Origin: Pseudonocardia endophytica
Lineage (GTDB): Bacteria; Actinomycetota; Actinomycetes; Mycobacteriales; Pseudonocardiaceae
NCBI RefSeq assembly: GCF_004339565.1
Contig: NZ_SMFZ01000001.1
Location: forward strand, 1,364,001-1,428,000
Direction: 5' to 3'
Length of the DNA: 64,000 bases
Made by a program: the position numbers and the translations under genes. Shown piece after piece: positions 45,286-57,658 of the stretch; the first letter of the stretch is position 1, and every line of letters starts with the position of its first letter. The notes below the pieces were generated by a model. It saw only the letters and a list, made by a program, of their open reading frames with translations, was not told where the DNA came from and did not search any database.

Positions 45286-45834
45286 TCAGTCGACCGGGTC
45301 GAGGAGGCCTTCCGGCGGGTCGATGACGATCCGGCCGGTGTCCAGGTCGACGGTCGGGACGATCGCGCTCACGAACGGGACCAGGGCGTCGTCGGCGCCG
45401 GAGCGGCGCAGGACCAGGAGCTCACCGCCCGGACCGTGGACGACCTCGCGCACGGTGCCGACCGGTGAGCCGTCGGCGAGCTCGACGGGCAGTCCCTCGA
45501 GCTGGTGGACGTGGAACTCGTCCGGGTCGTCGGCCGGGGGCAGCTCGCTGGTGGCCAGGAGCAGGCGCAGGCCGCGCAGGGCCTCGGCCGCGTCGCGGTC
45601 GTCGACGCCGGCGAACGTCACGAGCAGTCGGCCGGAGTGCGGGCGCGAGGCGCGGACCTCGATCGACCCACGGGACTCGCCGCGCGTCGTGCGCGCGTCG
45701 AACACCGCGCCCGCGGCGAAGCGCTCCGACGGGGAGTCGGTGTGCGGCTCGACCACGACCTCACCGCGCAGGCCGTGCACACGCACGACGACGCCGACCA
45801 GGACCTGGTCCCGGCCGGCGTCGGCTGCGCTCAT
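45286..45834 (-). CDS. rimM: Ribosome maturation factor RimM
   Basis: This 182-residue 16S rRNA processing protein binds S19. The N-terminal beta-barrel has LVGVVVRVHGLRGEVVVEPH and TDSPSERFAAGAVF. The C-terminal PRC-barrel-like part has FHVHQLEGLPVELADGSPVG and IVPTVDLDTGRIVIDPPEGL. It is 1 base from the KH gene, as usual in the rpsP operon. Confidence 0.94.
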   Translation of the reverse strand: MSAADAGRDQVLVGVVVRVHGLRGEVVVEPHTDSPSERFAAGAVFDARTTRGESRGSIEVRASRPHSGRLLVTFAGVDDRDAAEALRGLRLLLATSELPPADDPDEFHVHQLEGLPVELADGSPVGTVREVVHGPGGELLVLRRSGADDALVPFVSAIVPTVDLDTGRIVIDPPEGLLDPVD

Positions 45835-45835
45835 A

Positions 45836-46078
45836 TCAGCGGTCGGTGTCGACGACGTCGACCCGCACCCCGCGCCCGCCCACGCCGCTGACGACGTTGC
45901 GCAGCGCGGTCGCGGTCCGTCCGCCGCGTCCGATCACCTTGCCGAGGTCGTCGGGATGCACCCGGACCTCGAGGATCCGGCCCCGGCGCCCGGTGACCAT
46001 GTCGACGCGAACCTCTTCGGGATGGTCGACGATCCCGCGCACCAGGTGCTCCAGTGCGTCGGCGAGCAGGGTCGTCAC
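45836..46078 (-). CDS. KH-domain RNA-binding protein (KhpA type)
   Basis: This 80-residue single KH domain has the GxxG loop in [20 protein letters not shown]. Proteins of this kind bind RNA and, in several Gram-positives, pair with KhpB to affect cell growth. GTG 46078 overlaps the rpsP stop (GTGA). The position between rpsP and rimM is conserved. Confidence 0.92.
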   Translation of the reverse strand: MTTLLADALEHLVRGIVDHPEEVRVDMVTGRRGRILEVRVHPDDLGKVIGRGGRTATALRNVVSGVGGRGVRVDVVDTDR

Positions 46079-46581
46079 GACTCGGCGGCAGGCGCGTCGG
46101 CATCCTTCGTGGCGTCGACGACCTCGTCGTCCTTCGTGGCTGCCTCGGCGGGCGCCGCGTCAGCGGTCGCACCGACGCGGTCGTTGCCGCCGCCGCTGCG
46201 CTTGGCGCGCGGCGTGGTCGCCTCGGTGGTCGGCTCCTGGTTCGCCTCGGCCAGCGCCTGCTGGAAGCGCTCCAGCTTGCTCTGCTTCGCCGGCTGCGTC
46301 TTCAACGTGCCCTCGGCTCCGGGCTCGCCGTGGAACTTCTGCCAGTCCCCGGTGACCTTGAGCAGCGACTCGACCGGCTCGGTCGGCAGCGCGCCGACGC
46401 CCAGCCAGTACTGCGCACGCTCCGAGTCGATCTCGATCAGGCTCGGCTCGCCCTTCGGGTGGTACTTGCCGATGGTCTCGATCGCGCGTCCGTTGCGACG
46501 CGTCCGGGAGTCGGCGACGACGACGCGGTAGTAGGGCTGACGGATCTTGCCCAGACGCATCAGCTTGATCTTGACGGCCAC
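46075..46581 (-). CDS. rpsP: 30S ribosomal protein S16
   Basis: The N-terminal 80 residues are S16: [34 protein letters not shown] and [15 protein letters not shown]. The remaining 85 residues are a Lys/Ala/Glu-rich tail, a common actinobacterial extension. It starts the rpsP-KH-rimM operon. About 160 bases precede it; no clear promoter was recognised. Confidence 0.95.
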   Translation of the reverse strand: MAVKIKLMRLGKIRQPYYRVVVADSRTRRNGRAIETIGKYHPKGEPSLIEIDSERAQYWLGVGALPTEPVESLLKVTGDWQKFHGEPGAEGTLKTQPAKQSKLERFQQALAEANQEPTTEATTPRAKRSGGGNDRVGATADAAPAEAATKDDEVVDATKDADAPAAES

Positions 46582-46740
46582 AGCTGTGGGTGCTCCTCGC
46601 GACTACGTGTGTTCGGCTGCGATGAGTCAGCTCGGCTCGCGTGGGGGTACAAGCGCGCTCACTCTTCAGTCCTGGCTGCGGTTGGTAGAGGGCCGACCGC
46701 AGGCCCGACGGTCTATTGTGCCAGACCCCCGCGGACGTCC

Positions 46741-47790
46741 CTACCCCGGTACGACGCCGGTCAGCATCAGTGCCAGCGCGACGCCCGGCAGGAAGTTGTT
46801 GATCTGGTGCGCGATGATGCTCGCGGTCAGCCGCCCGGTGAGCAGCCGGGCCAGCCCGAGCGGCAGCGCGACGACGAACAGCAGCGGCGTCCGGGTCAGC
46901 TCGAAGTGCGCGAACGCGAACAGCACGGTCGTGAGCAGGTACACGACCCACTGGTTGCTCACGTGCTTGGACACGGCGCGCCACAGCAGCCCGCGGTAGA
47001 GGATCTCCTCGCAGACCGGCGCGACGAGCACGACCACGGCCGTCACCAGCAGCGCGACCGGCCACGACGTCCGGAGCCCGCCGAACACGTCGCCGACGGC
47101 CGTGCTCATCCCCTCCGGCCCGACCACCCACGCGTAGACCAGCGCCGCGGGCACCGTGAGCAGCAGGCCGGCCAGCCCGGTGATCAGGCCGACGGCGACG
47201 TCGTCCCAGCTCCACCGCAGGCCGAGGTCGACCTTCGGTCCGTTGCCGAGCCACTGCGTCGACAACACGGCGACCACGGCGGCCGCGATCGTCGGGACGG
47301 CGATCGCCGTGACGATCCCGCCGACGCCGGCGGTGTCGATCCCGATCAGCCAACCGAGCAGCGCGGAGACGCCGAGGAACACCGCCTCGGCGATGACGAA
47401 CAGGCGGATCGCCCAGCCCGTGCGGGGTGCGGGTGGGGACGGGCGCAGGCCGAACCACCCGCGGGGCGGCTCGGCCGGACCGGCCGGGCCGGTCGGCGGG
47501 GAGCCCGGCCACCCCGGCGGCGGTGGTCCCGCGTAGGGCGGCGCCCCGGGATCGGGCGGCCCGGGATACGGCGGCGCCCCGGGATACGGCGACGGCCCCG
47601 GGTGAGGCGACGCCCCCGGGTGAGGCGACGAGCCGGGCTGAGGCGACGCCCCCGCGTGAGGCGACGGGCCGGGGTACGACGCGTCGGGAGGGCGGGCGGG
47701 ATCCGGCCGCGTGGGGTCGGGCCGTGCGGGATCGGACGGCGCGGGGCGCGCGGGATCCGGATGGGGCGGGCCGGGTGGTCCGGAGCTCAC
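46741..47790 (-). CDS. CPBP-family intramembrane metalloprotease
   Basis: A 349-residue protein. The first 115 residues are a Pro/Gly/Asp-rich linker with repeats of the type DPARP and PGASPH. The membrane part has about eight spans and the CPBP (Abi/CaaX protease-like) motifs: CEEILYRGLLWR (EExxxR), FAFAHFELT and HQINNFLPG (HxxxN). Roles of bacterial CPBP proteins range from peptide processing to self-immunity; no target is indicated. It overlaps the start region of the amidohydrolase gene by four bases. Confidence 0.87.
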   Translation of the reverse strand: MSSGPPGPPHPDPARPAPSDPARPDPTRPDPARPPDASYPGPSPHAGASPQPGSSPHPGASPHPGPSPYPGAPPYPGPPDPGAPPYAGPPPPGWPGSPPTGPAGPAEPPRGWFGLRPSPPAPRTGWAIRLFVIAEAVFLGVSALLGWLIGIDTAGVGGIVTAIAVPTIAAAVVAVLSTQWLGNGPKVDLGLRWSWDDVAVGLITGLAGLLLTVPAALVYAWVVGPEGMSTAVGDVFGGLRTSWPVALLVTAVVVLVAPVCEEILYRGLLWRAVSKHVSNQWVVYLLTTVLFAFAHFELTRTPLLFVVALPLGLARLLTGRLTASIIAHQINNFLPGVALALMLTGVVPG

Positions 47791-48896
47791 GCCGCACCCG
47801 CGCGCCGCGCGACCCGCCTGCCGCGCACGAGCACGGCGGAGGGGCGGCGCAGCGACGCCGGGTCGGAGCGCGGGTCGGCCCCGTAGACGACGAGGCTGGC
47901 CGGTGCCCCCGGCGTGAGCAGCGGCCGTCCGAGCCAGCGACGGGCCGCCCAGCTCGCCGCACCCAGCGCGTCCGGCACGCCGGCGTCGGCCAGTGCGGCG
48001 ATCTCGTCGACGATCCGACCGTGCGCGATGCCGCCGCCCGCGTCGGTCCCGGCGTAGACGGCGACGCCGGCCTCGGCGGCCCGGCCGACGACGTCACGGG
48101 CCGACGCGTGCAGTGCGCGCATGTGCGCGGCGTACGTCGGGAACTTCTCGGCCGCGCCGTCGGCGATCCCCGGGAACGTCTCGACGTTGATCAGCGTCGG
48201 GACCAGGGCGGTGCCGCGACGGGCCATCTCGGCGATCAGCTCGTCGGTCAGCCCTGTGCCGTGCTCGATGCAGTCGATGCCCGCCCCGATCAGGCCGTGC
48301 AGCGCGTCCGTCCCGAACACGTGCGCGGTCACCCGGGCGCCCTCGTCGTGCGCGGCGGCGATCGCCTCGGCCAGCACGTCGTCCGGCCAGAGCGGGGCGA
48401 GGTCACCGGCGTCGCGGTCGATCCAGTCTCCGACCAGCTTCACCCAACCGTCGCCCGCGCGCGCCTGCGTGCGGATCTCGTCGACGAGCAGCCGCGGGTC
48501 GTCGAGCTCGACGGCGATCCCGCGGATGTAGCGCTTCGGGCGGGCCAGGTGCCGCGCGGCGCGGACGAGCTCGGGCAGGTCGTCGCGGGTCTGCAACGGC
48601 GTGGTGTCGATCGGCGAGCCGCAGTCGCGGATCAGGAGCGTCCCGGCGTCCCGGTCGGTGCGGGCCTGGTCCTCTGCCTCGTCGAGCGAGACGGGGCCCT
48701 CCGGCCCGAGGCCGACGTGGCAGTGCGCGTCGACCAGGCCGGGCACGATCCAACCGCCGTCGACGAGCGTCTCGGAACCGGTCAGCGGCTCGTCGGAGAC
48801 CCGCCCGGAGCCGTCCACGTACAGGTCGGTGGGATCTCCCCCGTCGGGCAGGACGACGCCGCGCAGGTGCCACCCCGCGGCGGGCAGATCGCTCAC
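47787..48896 (-). CDS. Amidohydrolase-family metal-dependent hydrolase
   Basis: The product has 369 residues. It has the TIM-barrel metal motif GLVDAHCHVG, then WVKLVGDW (possible bridging Lys), VTAHVFGTDA and IEHGTGLT (two metal His), and the late Asp in VYAGTDAGGG. The C-terminal beta-sandwich piece (PASLVVYGADPRSDP) completes the imidazolonepropionase/prolidase-like architecture. The substrate is unknown. The gene lies between ffh and the CPBP gene, a neighbourhood found in other actinobacteria. Confidence 0.85.
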   Translation of the reverse strand: MSDLPAAGWHLRGVVLPDGGDPTDLYVDGSGRVSDEPLTGSETLVDGGWIVPGLVDAHCHVGLGPEGPVSLDEAEDQARTDRDAGTLLIRDCGSPIDTTPLQTRDDLPELVRAARHLARPKRYIRGIAVELDDPRLLVDEIRTQARAGDGWVKLVGDWIDRDAGDLAPLWPDDVLAEAIAAAHDEGARVTAHVFGTDALHGLIGAGIDCIEHGTGLTDELIAEMARRGTALVPTLINVETFPGIADGAAEKFPTYAAHMRALHASARDVVGRAAEAGVAVYAGTDAGGGIAHGRIVDEIAALADAGVPDALGAASWAARRWLGRPLLTPGAPASLVVYGADPRSDPASLRRPSAVLVRGRRVARRAGAA

Positions 48897-48969
48897 GGGC
48901 CCACCTCGCCGGCGCTCGTCGGCCGCGTTCGCGACGCTGCTGTGCCTGACGGTGAGCTCGCAGGCTCGC

Positions 48970-50547
48970 TCACGTCTTCTTCTTGTTGTTGCCGAAGTTC
49001 AGCTTCGACGGGTCGAACCCGGACGGCAGCTGGTCCAGCCCGGCCAGGCCGGGCGGCAGCTCCTGCAGGCCCTTCGGCATGTTCGACAGGTCCGGCATCC
49101 CGCCACCGGCGCGCGAGGGCGTCGGCCCGCCGCGGCGGCCCTTCTTCGCCTGCTTGGCCTTGCGCGCGTTCTTCGGCTGCTTCTTCGTGGCCGACCGGCC
49201 ACCGCCGCCGAAGCCGAACTGGCCGGCCATCTGCTTCATCGTCTTGCGGGCCTCGAAGAACCGGTTGACCAGGTCGTTCACGTCGGAGACGGTCACGCCG
49301 GACCCGTTCGCGATGCGCAGCCGCCGGGACGCGTTGATGATCTTCGGGTCTTCCCGCTCGCCCGGGGTCATGCCCCGGATGATCGCCTGCAGCTTGTCGA
49401 TCTGCTTGTCGTCGACCTGCGCCAGCGCGTCCTTCATCTGGCCCTGGTTGGCGCCGGGCAGCATGCCGAGGATGTTGCCGATCGGCCCCATCTTGCGGAT
49501 CGCCAGCATCTGCTGGAGGAAGTCCTCCAGCGTCAGCTCGCCGGACCCGAGCTTCTCGGCCGTCCGGCGGGACTCCTCCTCGTCGAAGACGTGCTCCGCC
49601 TGCTCGATCAGCGTGAGCAGGTCACCCATGCCCAGGATGCGCGAGGACATCCGGTCCGGGTGGAAGACGTCGAAGTCCTCGAGCTTCTCGCCGTTCGAGG
49701 CGAACAGGATCGGCTCGCCGGTCACCTCGCGCACGGACAGCGCGGCGCCACCGCGGGCGTCGCCGTCGAGCTTCGTGAGCACGACGCCGGTGAAGCCGAC
49801 ACCGTCCCGGAACGCCTCGGCCGTCACGACCGCGTCCTGACCGATCATCGCGTCGACGACGAACAGGACCTCGTCCGGCGAGACCGCGTCCCGGATGTCG
49901 GAGGCCTGCTGCATCAGTTCCTGGTCCACACCGAGGCGACCCGCGGTGTCCACGACGACCACGTCGTACTGCTTGGAGCGGGCGAACGCGATGCCGTCGC
50001 GCGCCACGCCCACCGGGTCGCCGGGGCCCTCGGGGAGCTCACCGGCACCCGTCGCACCCGGGTGCGGCGCGAACGTCGGCACGCCGGCACGCTCACCGAC
50101 GATCTGGAGCTGGTTCACCGCATTCGGCCGCTGCAGGTCACAGGCCACGAGCAGCGGCGTGTGCCCCTGCCCGGCGAGCCAGCGGCCCAGCTTGCCCGCC
50201 AGCGTCGTCTTGCCGGAGCCCTGCAGGCCGGCCAGCAGGATGACGGTCGGCGGCTCCTTGGCCATGTGCAGCCGCCGGGTCTCGCCGCCGAGGATCGCGA
50301 CGAGCTCCTCGTTCACGATCTTGACGACCTGCTGAGCCGGGTTCAGCGCCTGCGAGACCTCGGCACCCTTGGCGCGTTCCTTGATCTTCGCGATGAACCC
50401 GCGCACGACCGGGAGGGCGACGTCCGCCTCCAGGAGCGCGATCCGGATCTCACGCGCGGTGGCGTCGATGTCGGCGTCGGAGAGCCGGCCCTTGCCACGG
50501 AGGTCGCGCAGCGAGTTGCCGAGGCGCTCGGAGAGGGAGTCGAACAC
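48970..50547 (-). CDS. ffh: Signal recognition particle protein Ffh
   Basis: This 525-residue GTPase with 4.5S RNA targets membrane proteins to FtsY. The N domain starts VFDSLSERLGNSLRDLRGKG. The G domain has Walker A AGLQGSGKTTLAGKL, DTAGRLGVD and TKLDGDARGG. The Met-rich M domain runs from about 330 (GDLLTLIEQAE, MLPGANQGQMKDAL). A basic, Gly/Pro-rich tail of about 90 residues ends KLNFGNNKKKT. GTG 50547 is the conserved start. Its receptor gene ftsY lies 7 kb away on the same strand. Confidence 0.96.
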   Translation of the reverse strand: MFDSLSERLGNSLRDLRGKGRLSDADIDATAREIRIALLEADVALPVVRGFIAKIKERAKGAEVSQALNPAQQVVKIVNEELVAILGGETRRLHMAKEPPTVILLAGLQGSGKTTLAGKLGRWLAGQGHTPLLVACDLQRPNAVNQLQIVGERAGVPTFAPHPGATGAGELPEGPGDPVGVARDGIAFARSKQYDVVVVDTAGRLGVDQELMQQASDIRDAVSPDEVLFVVDAMIGQDAVVTAEAFRDGVGFTGVVLTKLDGDARGGAALSVREVTGEPILFASNGEKLEDFDVFHPDRMSSRILGMGDLLTLIEQAEHVFDEEESRRTAEKLGSGELTLEDFLQQMLAIRKMGPIGNILGMLPGANQGQMKDALAQVDDKQIDKLQAIIRGMTPGEREDPKIINASRRLRIANGSGVTVSDVNDLVNRFFEARKTMKQMAGQFGFGGGGRSATKKQPKNARKAKQAKKGRRGGPTPSRAGGGMPDLSNMPKGLQELPPGLAGLDQLPSGFDPSKLNFGNNKKKT

Positions 50548-50557
50548 GACGACCAGC

Positions 50558-51115
50558 CTACTTGTCGAGTGCCAGTCCCCGGCGGGCGCAGGCACGATCG
50601 ACGACGCGGGCCGACACCCAGCCCGGCGGTGGACCGGTCCGCAACGCGTCGACCACGAGCCCCGCCTTCGCTGCGTGGCCCGAGAACGCCGCGTCGCGCA
50701 CCACCCGTCCGCGCACGTGCTGCCCGTCCAGTGCCTCCGACGGCTCCGCGTGCACCCACAGCAGGTGTGCTTCCCGACCGGAGAGCCGGGCCAGCGCGAG
50801 CACCCCGGAACGGATCCGGTGACCGGTGGCCGGTAGGTGCACGACGACGGTGTCCGGGCCGGTCAGCGCCACGCGGACGGCGTCGCAACGGTGCAGCAGG
50901 TGGACCAACCACCGGTAGAGGCCGTACGGCGTCCGCTCCGGGAGCCGGGCCGAGAGACGACCCCGAGCCGCGTCCGAGTCGAGCACCACGACCGTCGGGT
51001 CCGGCGCCAGCGTCCCGAGCAGCGTGGACTTCCCCGCACCGGGCAGGCCGGCCACCAGGACCAGCGATCGGGCGGGGACGTGGAGCCGCACCGGAGCCGT
51101 GTCGGCGAGGGTCAT
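50558..51115 (-). CDS. P-loop kinase-like ATP-binding protein
   Basis: The 185-residue protein has Walker A in LVAGLPGAGKSTLLGTL and a second motif LDSDAARGR, with the arginine-rich RLSARLPERTPYG region following, like AAA_33/zeta-toxin-type nucleotide kinases. The substrate is unknown. It lies ten bases upstream of ffh and may be co-transcribed with it. The 127 bases between its start and glnB hold no gene. Confidence 0.8.
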   Translation of the reverse strand: MTLADTAPVRLHVPARSLVLVAGLPGAGKSTLLGTLAPDPTVVVLDSDAARGRLSARLPERTPYGLYRWLVHLLHRCDAVRVALTGPDTVVVHLPATGHRIRSGVLALARLSGREAHLLWVHAEPSEALDGQHVRGRVVRDAAFSGHAAKAGLVVDALRTGPPPGWVSARVVDRACARRGLALDK

Positions 51116-51242
51116 GTGGTCCCCAACGGCCGGTGCGCCCGGATCGTTCCGATCATGCCGCTCTGGCCGGATCAGGCGTCGGCATGAACGTCAGCGCTGA
51201 TCCCGGCGGCGTTGCCGACTCCGACGTTCACGTCGACGGGGC

Positions 51243-52918
<1,676 letters not shown>

Positions 52919-52963
52919 CCGACCTCCCGACCTGTTCCGGCCGGTGCATGATCGTCTCGGGTT

Positions 52964-53001
52964 GTTACGGCAGTGCTACGTGATGTTTCCGATACGTGAA
53001 C
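52964..53001 (-). promoter_or_regulatory. GlnR-like box upstream of amt copy 1
   Basis: The minus strand reads TTCAC-N6-GAAAC-N6-TAGCA-N6-TAACA, which matches the GlnR pattern GTnAC-N6-GAAAC (repeated) well in its first half and loosely in its second. It lies 46-83 bases before the amt start. GlnR is the usual nitrogen activator of actinomycete amt operons. The rest of the 357-base gap to glnD shows nothing I can support. Confidence 0.55.
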
Positions 53002-53275
53002 GGGCGCGCGAGCTCGTGCACGATCCGGACGGCCCGTGATCGAGGACCCGGGCCGGCGGCTCAGCCACGTCGTCGTCCACGTCGGGTCCATGGACGCCTG
53101 CCTGGCCGGCCGCCGGCGGCGTCGACGCCGGGGCGCCGACGTCACCCGACGGCTCGCCGGACTTCCGGACGACGTGGATCACCGGCCCGGACGGCAAACC
53201 GGATCGAGCTCGTCCGGTGGCCTGCGGGCCACGCCGACGGCATGACCGCCGACGCTCTGGCGGGATGGGTCCGCG

Positions 53276-55645
53276 TCAGGCGGGCGGCGCGGCGTCCCGA
53301 CCACGCCCGGCCGCGACGGCCAGCAGCTCGCGCTCGACCCGGCGCCGGGTGTCGGTGTCCGGCGAGCCGGCCACCCCGAACGCGTCCACGACCGACGACC
53401 CCAGCGTCTCCACCCGCGCCCAGCGCAGGTCCACGTCGGAGCGCTCCAGCGCCGACGTCACGTGGTGCAGCAGCCCGATCCGGTCGGTGGCCCGCAGCTC
53501 CAGCACGACGGCGCCGGTCGCCTCGTCGTCGAACCACAGCACGCGCGGCGGCGCCGTCCGCTCCACCTCCGGCGTGCTGGGTGCGTAGTCGCGTTCCTTG
53601 CGCGCCAACGCGTCGGCCAGCTGCATGCCCCCGGACAGGACCTTGATCAGGTCGGCGCGGACCAGCGCCGGGTCCGGCAGCCTGCCGAACCGCGGGGTGA
53701 CCGCGAACTCCTGCACGACGGCGTCGTGCAGCACCGCGCTCTCCGCCGTGTGCACCTGCAGCGAGTGCAGCGCCAGTACCCCGGCCGTGGCGGACAGCGC
53801 GGCCCGCGTGTCCGGCAGCGCGAGCGTGACGGACGCGACGTCGCCGTCGGAGGCGAAGCGGACCTGCGGCGAGCCGTCCGCCTCCAGCGCGGCCACCATC
53901 TCGGCGGCGGACTCCTCCGGCGGCCCCGGTTCGACGAAGGGGGCGCCGGTCAGTGCGGAACGGCACCGCGCGGACAGCTCCTGGATCAGGGTGCGCCGCC
54001 ACGGGCTCCACACCCCGGGGCCGGTGCCCAGCGAGTCCGCCTCGGCGAGCGCGTCGAGCAGCTCGACCAGCAGCTCGGAGTGCCCGAGCGTCTCCAGCAC
54101 GCGCGTGACGGTGGCCGGGTCGTCCAGGTCGCGACGGGTCGCGGTGTGCGGGAGCAGCAGATGGTGGCGGACCACGGCGCCGAGCAGGACCACGTCGGCC
54201 TCCCGCAGGCCGAGGCGCTCACCGACCTGGCGGGCCAGCGACTCCCCGACCTCGGAGTGGTCGCCGCCGCGGCCCTTGCCGATGTCGTGCAGCAGGGCGC
54301 CGAGCAGCAGCAGGTCCGGGCGCTTGACGCGGGTGGTCAGCCGCGCGGCCTGCGCGCAGACCTCGACGAGGTGCCGGTCGACCGTCCACACGTGACTGCG
54401 GTCGCGCGGCGGGAGGTCCCGCACCGCACCCCACTCCGGGAACAGCCGCCCCCACAGGCCGGTGCGGTCCAGCGACTCGATCACCTCGACCATGCCCTGC
54501 CCGGTACCGAGCAGGCTCAGCAGCTCGCCGAGCGCCGCGCGCGGCCACGGCGTGCGCAGCTCGGGCGCGGTGTCGGCGAGCCGGTGCAGCGTGCCCGCCG
54601 AGATCGGCATGCCGGTGCGGGCCGCGGTCGCCGCGACCCGCAGCACGAGCGCCGGGTCCTTCGACGCGGACGCGTCGCGCGCCAGCGTCACCTCTCCCCC
54701 GTGCTCGACGACGCCCGAGTCCAGCGGCCGTCGCACCGGCGCCCGCCGGAGTGCCGCGAGCCCGCGGCGTGGCAGCGCGTTGCGGGCCTGGCGCAGCCCG
54801 ACCTCGGCCGAGAACGCCACCGCGCGGGCTGCGCCGGACAGGGCCCTGGCCAGGTCGAACCGGTCGCCGACGTCCATCGTGGACGCGATCTCGTCGGCGT
54901 CCTGGGCACGGAGCACGTCCCGGGCCCTTCCGGAGAGCCGGTGCAGCTCGGTGCGCACGTCGAGCAGCAGCGTGCGCCCGGACGAGACCTCCGCCGACGG
55001 GCGGTCGACGAGCTGGGCCGCGGCCAGCGCGTCGACCAGCTGGACGTCGCGCAGCCCGCCGTGGCCGTTCTTCAGATCCGGCTCGATCCGGTGCGCGACG
55101 TCCCCGTTGCGCCGCCAGCGCTCCGCGGTGGTGTCCGCGATCTCGTCGAACCGGCTGCGGATGCCGGCCCGCCACGCCTGACGGACGGCGGCGCGCACCT
55201 TGTCCGTCAGCTCGGCGTCGCCTGCGATGTGCCGCAGCTCGAGCAGCCCGAACGCGGCCTTGAGGTCGGTCGTCGCGATCTGCACGGCCTGACCGGGTGT
55301 GCGGACCGAGTGGTCGAGGCCGATGCCGGCGTCCCACATCGGGTACCAGAGCTGCTCGGCGACCGTGTCGATCTCCTTGTGCCCGTCGTGCAGCAGAACG
55401 AGGTCCAGATCGGACCAGGGACACAGCTCGCGGCGCCCGAGCGCGCCCACCGCCACGAGCGAGACGCCGCTGTCGGCGCTGATGCCGAGCGAGGCGCACC
55501 GGGACGAGAGCCAGAAGTCGTGCAGGTCCACGAGCGCCGCGCGCAGCGCCTCCGGCCCGTGCTGGAACCGGCTCCCGTTCGACTCCAGCAACACCGACTT
55601 GGCCTTGACGAGATCCGCCGCCTCGCCGGAGCCCAGCACCGTCAT
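53276..55645 (-). CDS. glnD: PII uridylyltransferase/adenylyltransferase GlnD
   Basis: A 789-residue enzyme that modifies PII at Tyr51 according to glutamine level. The nucleotidyltransferase site is VGALGRRELCPWSDLDLVLL, the HD hydrolase site LLGALLHDIGKGRGGDHSEV, and two ACT domains end the protein (from about 610 and 710: VTLALPDTRAALSATAGVLA and VVLELRATDRIGLLHHVTSA). ATG 55645 is chosen; an upstream GTG at 55678 is possible. It lies between the two amt-glnB pairs, 80 bases after the second glnB. Confidence 0.94.
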   Translation of the reverse strand: MTVLGSGEAADLVKAKSVLLESNGSRFQHGPEALRAALVDLHDFWLSSRCASLGISADSGVSLVAVGALGRRELCPWSDLDLVLLHDGHKEIDTVAEQLWYPMWDAGIGLDHSVRTPGQAVQIATTDLKAAFGLLELRHIAGDAELTDKVRAAVRQAWRAGIRSRFDEIADTTAERWRRNGDVAHRIEPDLKNGHGGLRDVQLVDALAAAQLVDRPSAEVSSGRTLLLDVRTELHRLSGRARDVLRAQDADEIASTMDVGDRFDLARALSGAARAVAFSAEVGLRQARNALPRRGLAALRRAPVRRPLDSGVVEHGGEVTLARDASASKDPALVLRVAATAARTGMPISAGTLHRLADTAPELRTPWPRAALGELLSLLGTGQGMVEVIESLDRTGLWGRLFPEWGAVRDLPPRDRSHVWTVDRHLVEVCAQAARLTTRVKRPDLLLLGALLHDIGKGRGGDHSEVGESLARQVGERLGLREADVVLLGAVVRHHLLLPHTATRRDLDDPATVTRVLETLGHSELLVELLDALAEADSLGTGPGVWSPWRRTLIQELSARCRSALTGAPFVEPGPPEESAAEMVAALEADGSPQVRFASDGDVASVTLALPDTRAALSATAGVLALHSLQVHTAESAVLHDAVVQEFAVTPRFGRLPDPALVRADLIKVLSGGMQLADALARKERDYAPSTPEVERTAPPRVLWFDDEATGAVVLELRATDRIGLLHHVTSALERSDVDLRWARVETLGSSVVDAFGVAGSPDTDTRRRVERELLAVAAGRGRDAAPPA

Positions 55646-55725
55646 GCCCCACCCTTCGCGCGTCCCGACCGCACCCACCCGACCGGGCCCGTCGCGGATG
55701 CGACGGGCCCGGCCGGTACCGCTGC

Positions 55726-57460
<1,735 letters not shown>

Positions 57461-57529
57461 TCTCGTTTCCCTTCCATGGGCGGTCCGCGCTCGTCGCGGT
57501 CGGATCGGAGGGAATCCTGAGAGTGGCGT

Positions 57530-57610
57530 ATTTCGGACACGGTGCCCGTGCGTTGCACGAATGTGAACGCGCGGTCCAGGTCGGTTACTTCCGTGTTTCC
57601 CGACCCGACA
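57530..57610 (-). promoter_or_regulatory. Tandem GlnR-like boxes upstream of amtB
   Basis: On the minus strand one block reads GAAAC-N6-GTAAC (57599-57584), the other TTCAC-N6-GCAAC-N6-GCACC-N6-GAAAT (57567-57530), all with the six-base GlnR spacing. Together they cover about 70-140 bases before the amtB start. Fits to the consensus are imperfect, so GlnR control is likely but not certain. Confidence 0.6.
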
Positions 57611-57658
57611 TATGCGCCGCGTTACGGCGCGACCACGCCCCGTCCATGACGTGCGTCA

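Noticed and set aside
53036..53245. A 69-residue plus-strand open frame between amt and glnD
   Set aside because: Arg-rich composition, no ribosome-binding site, and it lies in the leader of other genes; no support as a gene.
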